A DNA stretch of 64,000 nt, from contig CAVUCH010000010.1 in NCBI GenBank assembly GCA_963739995.1, positions 56,120 through 120,119 on the forward strand, written 5' to 3'. The position numbers and the translations under genes are program-made. The notes under the pieces were generated by a model, which saw only the letters and a program-made list of their open reading frames with translations, ran no database searches and had not been told where the DNA came from. Shown in pieces: positions 56,722-64,000 of this stretch. This DNA is from CAVUCH01 sp963739995. GTDB taxonomy: Bacteria; Acidobacteriota; Vicinamibacteria; Vicinamibacterales; JAENWD01. The stretch's first letter is position 1; every line of letters begins with the position of its first letter.

Positions 56722-57528
56722 CGCCAATCCGGAAGGCAGTCGTCCTGGCCGCGGGCCTGGGGACGCGCATGCGGGCCGCGGAGGGCCAGGCGGACCTTGC
56801 GCCTGGGCAGGCACAGATGGCCGACGCAGGCCTGAAGGCGATGGTCCCGTTCGAGCGGCCGTTTCTCGATTACCTGCTGCACAACCTCGCCGACAGCGGC
56901 ATCTCCCGCGCGTGCATCGTCATCGGCCCGTCGCACCGGGCCGTGCGCGACTATTACGAGCCGATGCCGACGCGCCGTCTCGACATCGAGTTTGCAATCC
57001 AGCCGGCGCCGCGTGGGACGGCGGATGCGGTGCTCGCGGCCGGCGCATTCATCGGCGAGGACGCCGTGCTCGTCGTGAACGGAGACAACCTCTATCCTGT
57101 CAGGTCGTGCCGTGCGCTCGTCGAGCATGGAGGCCCGGCAGTCGCCGCGTTCAGCCGTGCGGGCCTCCTCGCGGACGGCCTGATCTCCCCCGAGCGCATT
57201 CAGAAGTTTGCCGTCGTCATTGCCCGGAACGGATGGCTCGAGCGCGTCATCGAAAAGCCTGATGCGGCGATGCTGGCTGCCTTCGGCGAGGACGTGTACG
57301 TGAGCATGAACAGCTGGGTGGTGCCCCCGTCGCTGCGAGCCGTGGTGGCACGGCTGCCCCTCTCGCCACGGGGAGAGCTCGAGCTGCCGCTCGCGATGCA
57401 GGCGCTGGTGGATTCCGGCGTACGCTGTACGTGTCTTCCCGTCGGACGAGCCGGTGCTCGATCTCTCGAACCGCCGCGACATCGCCGCGCTCGAGTCCCG
57501 GCTGCGCGGGCGAGAGGTCGTACTGTGA
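56718..57528 (+). CDS. Sugar-1-phosphate nucleotidyltransferase, apparent frameshift
   Basis: The product starts at a GTG overlapping the symporter stop (GTGA) and has the nucleotidyltransferase signature LAAGLGTRMRA. A conserved Lys follows at about residue 40 after a short insertion, then FAIQPAPRGTADAVLAAGAF and VLVVNGDNLYP with the metal-binding Asp. The frame breaks at about 57426, beside GTAC: beyond it, a different frame reads VRVFPSDEPVLDLSNRRDI and ends at a TGA (57526-57528) overlapping the kinase start. Removing one base gives a 269-residue protein whose end fits the operon exactly. It would make an NDP-sugar from the kinase product. Confidence 0.85.
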
Positions 57529-58871
57529 GCGCCGCCCCGCGGGACGCGCTCTCCGGGATGGGCATGAGCGCGGCAAACCTGCTGCTGTGCGAGCGCGCCT
57601 TCGAGTCGGCCCGGACTGGCTGGACCGCGCTGCATGATCGCGGCCTGGATGCTCACTCGCTGTACGTGCCCGGACGGATCGAAGTGCTCGGCAAGCATAC
57701 CGACTATGCGGGCGGGGCAACGCTTACGTGCGCGGTCGAGCGGGGTGTGTGCGCCGTCTACTCGGGCCGTCGCGACGGTCTCGTCCGCATCGTGGACACG
57801 ATGGACACGCGAGCCATCGAGTTCTCGATCGCGCCGGACCTCGCCATCCCGATCGGGGATTGGGCAAATTATCCGATGACCGTGGCCCGCCGCGTCGCCC
57901 GGAACTTCGACCCGCCACTGGCCGGCGTCGATTTCTCTTTTCGGAACACGCTGCCGGTTTCGGCGGGCATGAGCAGCTCGAGCGCGCTGATCACGGCGGT
58001 GTTCCTGGCGATCGCCGACGTGAACCAGTTGCGCGATCGCGAGGCCTATCGCGAGCACGTCCACGGCCTGGCGGATCTCGCCGGATACCTTGGCAGCGTA
58101 GAGAACGGGCAGCCGTTTGGCGGGCTGGCGGGCGACCACGGCGTGGGCACGTTCGGCGGCAGCGAGGATCACACGGCGATCCTCTGTTCAGAGCCGCGGC
58201 ACCTCGGACACTTCGAGTTCTGCCCGGGGCGGCGCATCGCCACGCTGCCGGTGCCCGAGGATTACACCTTCGCGATTGCCAGCAGTGGCATCGTTGCGCA
58301 GAAGACCGGGAACGCGCGGGTTCGATACAACCGTGCGTCCCTGCTCGTGGGCGAGATTCTGCGCATCTGGCATGACGCGACCGGCGAACGGCATGAGACC
58401 CTCCGCGCCGCGGTACACTCGCGCCCTGACGCACCAGCGCGGCTCGAGTCGGCCATCCGGGACACTCAATCGGATGCATTCGCGCCCGCCGATCTGACGA
58501 AGCGGCTTGCGCACTTTCTGCTCGAGAACGAAACGCTCATGCCCGCGGCCGCGCGGGCGCTGGCCGACGCAGACGTCGAGACGTTCGGACGTGTCGCCGA
58601 CGAATCACAGCGGGGTGCGGAAGATCTCCTCAGGAACCAGGTGCCGGAGACGATGGCGATGACGCAGTTCGCGCGCGAGCTCGGGGCCGCCGCGTCGTCG
58701 GCCTTCGGCGCCGGCTTCGGCGGCAGCGTCTGGGCCCTAGTGCTCGCGAGCGATGCGCAGGGATTCAGCGATCGTTGGCGTGCGCGCTACCGTGCGATCG
58801 CCCGTCCGCGTGTCTTCGCCCGCTCGAGCTTTTTCCTCACCGCCGCCGGCCCCCCCGCCACCCCGCTGTGA
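57525..58871 (+). CDS. GHMP-family sugar kinase (galactokinase-like, variant substrate site)
   Basis: The 448-residue kinase starts at a GTG overlapping the upstream stop. It has GRIEVLGKHTDYAGG (residues 51-65), where galactokinases usually have GEHTDY: Lys57 replaces the sugar-binding Glu. The ATP loop is PVSAGMSSSSALI, the catalytic-Asp region is FGGSEDHTAIL, and motif 3 is GAGFGGSVWALV. It is therefore a GalK-like anomeric kinase, but the substrate may not be galactose. With the symporter and nucleotidyltransferase it forms a transport-phosphorylate-activate set. Confidence 0.9.
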   Translation: MSAAPRDALSGMGMSAANLLLCERAFESARTGWTALHDRGLDAHSLYVPGRIEVLGKHTDYAGGATLTCAVERGVCAVYSGRRDGLVRIVDTMDTRAIEFSIAPDLAIPIGDWANYPMTVARRVARNFDPPLAGVDFSFRNTLPVSAGMSSSSALITAVFLAIADVNQLRDREAYREHVHGLADLAGYLGSVENGQPFGGLAGDHGVGTFGGSEDHTAILCSEPRHLGHFEFCPGRRIATLPVPEDYTFAIASSGIVAQKTGNARVRYNRASLLVGEILRIWHDATGERHETLRAAVHSRPDAPARLESAIRDTQSDAFAPADLTKRLAHFLLENETLMPAAARALADADVETFGRVADESQRGAEDLLRNQVPETMAMTQFARELGAAASSAFGAGFGGSVWALVLASDAQGFSDRWRARYRAIARPRVFARSSFFLTAAGPPATPL

Positions 58872-58880
58872 CCGTCGGGG

Positions 58881-58936
58881 GGCAGGGCTTCAACCCCTGC
58901 CTGCCAGTCGGTGTGACGCAGGGAATCAGCCCTGCG
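58881..58936. repeat. Tandem hairpin pair (REP-like)
   Basis: Two adjacent stems occur: GGCAGGG/CCCTGCC (58881-58901, 7-base loop) and CGCAGGG/CCCTGCG (58917-58936, 6-base loop), separated by 15 bases. The pattern recalls dispersed REP-like repeats in GC-rich genomes. It sits between the kinase stop and the ThuA promoter and may also serve as a terminator. Confidence 0.55.
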
Positions 58937-58957
58937 CGATTGGGTAAGCAGCGCAGA

Positions 58958-58965
58958 TATAGAAT
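58958..58965 (+). promoter_or_regulatory. Candidate -10 box TATAGAAT for the ThuA gene
   Basis: TATAGAAT is followed by a leader of about 22 bases with AGGAG, then ATG at 58994. The -35 is not convincing. Confidence 0.45.
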
Positions 58966-58993
58966 GTCGCGACCTATCATCCAGGAGACATCG

Positions 58994-60256
58994 ATGTCCA
59001 TGCCGACGCGAGCCTTCGTGCTCGCCGCTCTCATCGTCATTCCCGCCCTCACCGGGGCAGCCCCCCGCCTGCCCGTCATGCTGCTCGATGGGGAGAGTGG
59101 CGGCCCGTGGCATAAGTGGCAGCTCACCACACCCGTGCTGAAGAAGCAGCTGGAGGAAACCGGGTTGTTCCAGGTCGATGTGGTGACCGCCCCGCCTGCG
59201 GGCGCTGACTTCACCGCCTTCAAGCCCAACTTCAGCGCCTACCGCGCGGTCGTCTGGAACTACGATGCGCCCGACGAGCGCTGGCCCGCGGAGATCAAGA
59301 CGGCATTCGAACAGTACGTCAGCAATGGGGGCGGAGTCGTGATCGTGCACGCCGCGGACAACGCCTTCCCGGGCTGGACGGCGTTCAACGAGATGATCGG
59401 TGTCGGCGGGTGGCGTGGCCGCGACGAGAAGGCGGGCCCGCGGTGGTTCATGCAAGCGGGCACGCTGTCGTCCGATGCGTCGCCGGGACCTGCCGGCAGC
59501 CACGGACGCCGCGTGCCGTTCCTGGTTACCATGCACAACGCGACACACCCGATCGCGCGCGGTCTGCCCAAGGCGTGGATGCAGCAGGGTGACGAGCTCT
59601 ACGCCAAGCTGCGGGGACCGGGCAAGAACATGACGGTGCTCGCCACCGGCCACTCGCGCCCCGACAACGAAGGCACCGATCGGGACGAGCCTGTGCTGAT
59701 GGTGCTCACCTACGGCAAGGGACGCATCTTCCACACGGCGCTCGGACACGACGTCAACGGCCTCAGCTCGGTGGGCTTCACGGCCACGTTCCAGCGTGGA
59801 ACCGAGTGGGCGGCCACGAGTGCGGTCACGCAGAAGGTCCCGGCATCCTTCCCCACGGCAGACACCGTCACCTACCGGGCCGATCTCGCAGCGATGGACC
59901 CTGAGTTCGAGAAGGGCCTGAACCGCCTCGACCCGCCCCCTCCGGCCCGCGCCGCAAGCCCGTTCGCCGGCTCGTGGATGATCACCGGCGACGTAGCCGG
60001 CAACCCGGTGAACACCCTGTGTACGCTAACCGTGGACGCTGGTGGCTCGGTCGGCGGGACATGCAAGGTGCCAACCGGAGACACGAAGGCGACCGGCCAG
60101 GTCAAGGGCGCGACGCTCACCTTCCAGGTGGACGTGACGCACCAGGGCACCGACTACGTGCTCGTCTTCACCGGCACGGCGGAGTCGCCGACGGCCATGA
60201 AGGGAACCATCGACGTGTCTGGCAACAGCGGAGCTTTCACGGCAACCAGACAATAG
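58994..60256 (+). CDS. Secreted ThuA-like domain protein
   Basis: The 420-residue product has a signal peptide (FVLAALIVIPALTGAAP) and an N-terminal ThuA-like glutamine-amidotransferase fold. The fold is seen in LPVMLLDGESGGPWHKWQLT, VVWNYDAPDERWPAEIKTAFEQY, GGGVVIVHAADNAFPGW, THPIARGLPKAW and GKGRIFHTALGHDV. The C-terminal 100 residues are a separate beta domain (SWMITGDVAGNPVNTLCTLTVD). ThuA proteins are linked to trehalose or polysaccharide use. AGGAG with 6 bases spacing supports the ATG at 58994. It converges with the next gene. Confidence 0.9.
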   Translation: MSMPTRAFVLAALIVIPALTGAAPRLPVMLLDGESGGPWHKWQLTTPVLKKQLEETGLFQVDVVTAPPAGADFTAFKPNFSAYRAVVWNYDAPDERWPAEIKTAFEQYVSNGGGVVIVHAADNAFPGWTAFNEMIGVGGWRGRDEKAGPRWFMQAGTLSSDASPGPAGSHGRRVPFLVTMHNATHPIARGLPKAWMQQGDELYAKLRGPGKNMTVLATGHSRPDNEGTDRDEPVLMVLTYGKGRIFHTALGHDVNGLSSVGFTATFQRGTEWAATSAVTQKVPASFPTADTVTYRADLAAMDPEFEKGLNRLDPPPPARAASPFAGSWMITGDVAGNPVNTLCTLTVDAGGSVGGTCKVPTGDTKATGQVKGATLTFQVDVTHQGTDYVLVFTGTAESPTAMKGTIDVSGNSGAFTATRQ

Positions 60257-60278
60257 CCGGCAGGCCGCCGGACGACGA

Positions 60279-61397
60279 CTACACCTTCAGGAACACGCCG
60301 CGCTTGTACATGGCCCAGGCGATCAGGAACATCAGCAGCGTGTACACCAACGCGAACAGCAGTGACGCGTTCACCGGGGATGCCAGCGGCGCAAAGACAG
60401 CCTGGTAGAGCGGCGCCTTCCAGCCGAGGCCGTCCATGACGCCCAGGAGCAGCTCGGAGATCATGTAGATCGCGATCGCATTCATCCCGAGGATGACGAA
60501 CGGACGAACCGGCTTGCGCCAGCCGAGACCGTCCACTACCCACGCGAAACCCGCGAGCAGGACGAAGTCCAGTCCCGCCATGAACAGTGCGAACGACGTG
60601 GTCCACAACTTCTTGTTGATCGGAAGCCACTGATCCGTTACGAGGCCAGCGACCAGCAGGGCGACTCCGATGGCGGCCAACCATGCGACACGCTGGGCGA
60701 GCGGGCGCCGCCGCGTGAGCACCTGCGCCGCGAACATCCCGAACAGCACGGTCGCGACGGCTGGCAGGGTGCTGACGATGCCCTCGGGATCCCAGGTCTT
60801 CGTCTCGGCGTAATTGTGATTGCCCAGCACCAGGCGATCGACATGGTGGGCGAAGTTCCCCTCGACACCGAGATTGCCTGCGCCAAAGCCCGGAACGGGC
60901 GCGAGCATCATCAGCGCCCAGTAGCTGGCGAGCAGGCCGGCCGTCCACGCGATCCGGCCGCGCAGCCCTGTCGTGAGCCAGATCGCGGCGCCCGCGAGAT
61001 AGCAGATGGCGATCCGCTGCAGCACGCCGAGGATGCGCCACGTCGAGAGTTCGAACCGTGGGAACCCGTAGAGGAACAGGCCCAGGGCAAACAGGATGGC
61101 CGCGCGGCGCAGCGCGCCCTTGAAGAGATCGGCGCGGGTTGCTCCCGCGGCCAGCCGGCGTTGAAAGGACAACGTCAGCGACAGCCCCACAATCCACAGA
61201 AAAGACGGGAACACGACGTCCGTCGGCGTCCACCCGTGCCAATCGGCGTGCTGGAGCGGCCCGTAGACGTGGGCGCCGTCGCCCGGCGTGTTGACGAGCA
61301 CCATCAGGGCGATCGTGGCCCCGCGGAACGCGTCGACTGAGACGAGGCGGCTCGCGCTCGCTGGCGGGGCGGTGCGGGCCGGGGCTGCAGGGATCAT
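60279..61397 (-). CDS. DUF5009/HGSNAT-like membrane acyltransferase
   Basis: The 372-residue product is a polytopic membrane protein with about 10 helices. Family-like blocks are RLVSVDAFRGATIALMVLVNTPGDG near the N-terminus, PTDVVFPSFLWIVGLSLTLSFQRR and RIAICYLAGA. The end has FVILGMNAIAIYMISELLLG. It belongs to the group related to human heparan-alpha-glucosaminide N-acetyltransferase, which transfers acetyl groups across a membrane. Substrate unknown. Confidence 0.85.
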   Translation of the reverse strand: MIPAAPARTAPPASASRLVSVDAFRGATIALMVLVNTPGDGAHVYGPLQHADWHGWTPTDVVFPSFLWIVGLSLTLSFQRRLAAGATRADLFKGALRRAAILFALGLFLYGFPRFELSTWRILGVLQRIAICYLAGAAIWLTTGLRGRIAWTAGLLASYWALMMLAPVPGFGAGNLGVEGNFAHHVDRLVLGNHNYAETKTWDPEGIVSTLPAVATVLFGMFAAQVLTRRRPLAQRVAWLAAIGVALLVAGLVTDQWLPINKKLWTTSFALFMAGLDFVLLAGFAWVVDGLGWRKPVRPFVILGMNAIAIYMISELLLGVMDGLGWKAPLYQAVFAPLASPVNASLLFALVYTLLMFLIAWAMYKRGVFLKV

Positions 61398-61449
61398 GGT
61401 GCAGCATTCTACGCCGCGCGAGAAGGTTCCTTGCGCCGGCCGTTCAGCT

Positions 61450-62871
61450 TCACTCCCTCAGCACCTCGCGGAGGGCTCGCCGGGCCGCGTGGTAGCCGCA
61501 CATCCCATGCACCCCCACGCCAGGCGGCGTCGATGCGGAGCAGAGATACAGGCCTGGCACCGGCGTCGAGTAGTGCGACAGCGTGGGTCGCGCGACCAGC
61601 TGACGGGCGTCTGCCGCGCCCGAGGCGATGTCGCCGCCGACGTAGTTCGGGTTGTGCCGCTCCAGCGCAGCGGGCGGCATGACGTGGCGCGCGAGGATCC
61701 GGTCGCGGAACCCGGGCGCGAAGCGCTCCACCTGGGCCTCGATGCGCGGCAGCATGTCCACTCCGGACCCCCGCGGCACATGACAGTACCCCCACGCCGT
61801 GTGCTGCCCTGCCGGGGCGCGTGAGGGATCGAACGGCGTGTGCTGCGCAAGGAGCACGAACGGGTGTTCTGAATGCCGCCCCTCCCAGGCTGCCCGCTCT
61901 GACGCGGCAATCTCCTCGAGCGTACCGCCGACGTGCACGGTTGCTGACCGCGTGCAGGCCTCTGCCGTCCACGGAATGGGCGCGCCGAGTGCCCAATCGA
62001 CCTTGAACACCCCCATGCCGTACCGGTATTGCTCGAGGCGGCGCCGGTACGCGGGGGGCAGGCGATGGCCCGCGATCCTCAGGAACGGGGCGGGAGAGAG
62101 GTCACAGAGGATTGCGCGCGCCGGCGGGAGATCGTCGAGCGATGCAATGGGGGTGTTGGTGACGACCTCTCCCCCAAGCGAGCGCAGATGCGCTACGAGG
62201 GCGTCCGCGAGGCGCTGGGCGCCGCCGCGTGGAAACATCCATCCGGCAAGATGCGCAGTGGCTCCGAGCAGCAGCCCGAAGGCGGCGGTGATGGCGTGCT
62301 CGAGCGGCAGCATGCCGTGGGCCGCCAGACCCGCGAAGAGCGCGCGCGCAGGGGCGTCGGCGAACGTGCTCGAGGTGAGCCCGCGCGCAGACCGGATCGC
62401 CTGGCGTCCGAACCGTGCGAGCACCAGCGGATGCCGTGGCCATCGCGGCGGACCGAGCACCGCCTCCTCCAGGCGGGCCCAGTCTGCGACGGTGGGTCCT
62501 ATCAGTTGCGCATACGCGGTTCCATCCGCCCCAAGCCCGGCGGCCGTATCGCGCACATCGTGCACCACGATCGCGGCCCGTCCGTCGTCCAGCGGATGTG
62601 CACACATCCCGGGCGGCCGTACCCACTCGAGCCCGTGCTGTGCCAGCGGCAGCGATCGAAACGCGGGCGAGATCGGCGCGAATGGATGCACCGCCGAACA
62701 GATGTCGTGCACGAACCCGGGGAGGGTGAGCTCCGCCGAGCGCATGCCTCCGCCGGCAATCGCGTCCGCCTCGAACACCGTGACGGTCCGGCCGGCCTGG
62801 GCCAGGAGGATCGCGGCGGCAAGGCCGTTCGGTCCGGATCCGATGACAATGGCGTCGAGCGTATGGGCCAT
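61450..62871 (-). CDS. FAD-dependent phytoene-desaturase-like oxidoreductase
   Basis: The 473-residue product starts MAHTLDAIVIGSGPNGLAAAILLAQAG, a dinucleotide-binding GxGxxG motif, and has VFEADAIAGGGMRSAELTLPGF. The middle part has MFPRGGAQRLADALVAHLRSLGGEV, typical of CrtI-type proteins. It ends GLYLCSASTPPGVGVHGMCGYHAARRAL. It may act on carotenoid-like or other hydrophobic substrates; I cannot tell which. The ATG at 62871 is fixed by homology. It is divergent from the lipase maturation factor gene. Confidence 0.9.
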   Translation of the reverse strand: MAHTLDAIVIGSGPNGLAAAILLAQAGRTVTVFEADAIAGGGMRSAELTLPGFVHDICSAVHPFAPISPAFRSLPLAQHGLEWVRPPGMCAHPLDDGRAAIVVHDVRDTAAGLGADGTAYAQLIGPTVADWARLEEAVLGPPRWPRHPLVLARFGRQAIRSARGLTSSTFADAPARALFAGLAAHGMLPLEHAITAAFGLLLGATAHLAGWMFPRGGAQRLADALVAHLRSLGGEVVTNTPIASLDDLPPARAILCDLSPAPFLRIAGHRLPPAYRRRLEQYRYGMGVFKVDWALGAPIPWTAEACTRSATVHVGGTLEEIAASERAAWEGRHSEHPFVLLAQHTPFDPSRAPAGQHTAWGYCHVPRGSGVDMLPRIEAQVERFAPGFRDRILARHVMPPAALERHNPNYVGGDIASGAADARQLVARPTLSHYSTPVPGLYLCSASTPPGVGVHGMCGYHAARRALREVLRE

Positions 62872-62913
62872 AGGGTTGCTTCGGAGTCCCACGGTACCGA
62901 TCACGAACCTCGC

Positions 62914-64000
62914 ATGCTGATTGACCCAGCGCCGGCCGGGGGCGGCGAGACCCACGGGAGCGGCCAGTGGTTTTCTCGTTGGCTGTTCGAGCGCGCGCTG
63001 GCGCTCATCTACTTCACCGCCTTCCTGGTGGCGGTAAACCAGTTCGTGCCGCTGCTCGGCGAGCAGGGGCTGCTGCCTGTGCCGGAGTGGGTACGCCAAG
63101 TACCATTCCGGGCCTCGCCCAGCCTCTTCTACCTGTTTCCCACGGACGCGGCCTTCGGCACCGCTGCCTGGTTGGGCCTCGTGCTCTCGGCAGTGGCGTT
63201 GACGGGCCTGACCAGCCGCGCCGGCAGCGCAGTGACGGCCGCGGTGTGGGCGCTCCTCTGGCTGCTCTACCTCTCGTTCGTCAACGTCGGCCAGACCTTC
63301 TACGGCTTCGGCTGGGAAACGCTACTCCTCGAGACGGGGTTCCTCGCGATCTTTCTGGGCGGGCGCACCACGGAACCGAGTGTCGTGATCTCCTGGTTAT
63401 TGCGATGGCTGCTCTTCCGGCTGCTGTTCGGCGCGGGGCTCATCAAGTGGCGCGGCGATCCGTGCTGGCTGGATCTGACGTGTCTCGAGTACTACTTCGA
63501 GACGCAGCCGATGCCGAATCCGCTGACGTGGTACTTCCACTGGCTGCCCGCGGCCGTCCACCGCAGCGGCGTGGTAATCAATCACGTCGTCGAGCTCGGC
63601 GTTCCGTTCCTCTATTTCGCGCCGCAGCCGATCGCCGCGGTCGCGGGGCTCGTCACGATTGCATTTCAACTCATTCTGATCGTCAGCGGCAATCTATCCT
63701 GGCTGAACTGGCTGACCATCGTGCTCGCGATTGCAACCATTCACGACCCCTGGCTCGCCTGGATCCCGGTGCGCCGTCCACGGCTGCGAGCGCCGACGGC
63801 TGCGCGCCGAACGGCTCTTACGCCGTCGCGCTGGTGGTTGGCTTCCTCAGCCTCGCGCCCGCGCTGAACATGCTCTCGCCCGCGCAGGTGATGAACACGT
63901 CGTTCGAGCCGCTGCACATCGTGAACACCTACGGGGCGTTCGGTTCGATCACGAGGGAGCGTCTCGAGATCGTGATCGAGGGGACCGACGAGCGCGAGAT
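62914..64000 (+). CDS. Lipase maturation factor-like membrane protein (partial, apparent frameshift)
   Basis: The product starts MLIDPAPAGGG and has about six transmembrane helices with the LMF1/HTTM features: YLSFVNVGQTFYGFGWETLLLETGFLAIF, LFGAGLIKWRGDPCWLDLTCLEYYFETQP and NPLTWYFHWLPAAVHRSGV. The frame ends at 63867, but another frame continues with AVALVVGFLSLAPALNM and HIVNTYGAFGSITRER, the LMF1 C-terminal core, so a base appears to be missing at about 63780-63800. The gene runs off the right edge. LMF1 assists folding of lipases in eukaryotes; the bacterial role is unknown. Confidence 0.8.

Overview
The window is a gene-dense chromosomal segment of a GC-rich (about two thirds GC by eye) Gram-negative bacterium. 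The gene complement points to Acidobacteriota, most likely a Vicinamibacteria-like lineage. The clues are an N-terminus at the left edge resembling the acidobacterial VWFA-related family, a paired DUF1592-type cytochrome c protein and DUF1552 protein, several Gfo/Idh/MocA oxidoreductases (one with a Tat signal), a DUF5009/HGSNAT-like membrane protein, and a lipase-maturation-factor homologue. This placement is inference; there is no rRNA in the window. I found no tRNA, CRISPR array, prophage or transposase gene. Many genes overlap by ATGA or GTGA, so translational coupling is common.

Layout. 1-5.1 kb: partial secreted protein, tatA, a hairpin-bounded repeat element, then selB, rnr (RNase R) and a small membrane protein, all leftward after tatA. 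5.2-9.7 kb: glycerate kinase, a small helical protein and gatB leftward, ispH rightward. 9.7-15.9 kb: a small membrane protein, the second repeat element, folK with a ferritin-like and a DksA-like gene, then a tesA-ATPase-permease operon. 16.3-20.8 kb: a PP2C phosphatase divergent from a TPR/sigma-54 activator, then a PilZ protein. 20.9-28.4 kb: nagB with a Gfo/Idh gene, a lone DsbD-type domain, a second Gfo/Idh gene, an ABC-2 exporter and purA. 28.7-33.1 kb: hutH and hutU with an attached P-loop ATPase. 33.1-38.5 kb: a DUF2007-RNase III fusion, a SpoIIE-type phosphatase, a trans-sulfuration enzyme, cutA and an FtsB-like gene. 38.8-43.4 kb: an esterase/SMP-30 fusion, a Tat-exported Gfo/Idh gene and a glycogen synthase. 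43.4-52.9 kb: the DUF1592/DUF1552 pair, a ROK kinase, an outer-membrane-like protein with a PEGA protein, and a pseudouridine synthase. 53.1-64 kb: a carboxylesterase; a sodium/solute symporter, nucleotidyltransferase and GHMP kinase operon; a ThuA protein; a DUF5009 membrane protein; an FAD oxidoreductase; and an incomplete lipase maturation factor.

How the genes work together. The clearest co-functional units are histidine degradation (hutH-hutU), amino-sugar entry to glycolysis (nagB with a coupled oxidoreductase), a LolCDE/MacB-like ABC pair with a TesA esterase, and the symporter-nucleotidyltransferase-kinase cassette. The last looks like an import-and-activate route for an unidentified sugar.

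Three signals stand out. (1) Two diverged copies of a roughly 160-bp non-coding element with terminal inverted repeats and an inner hairpin kept by compensatory changes. (2) Five apparently frameshifted genes, four of which break at or beside a GTAC tetranucleotide; this suggests a systematic read error at a modified motif rather than gene decay. (3) A DUF2007-RNase III fusion.
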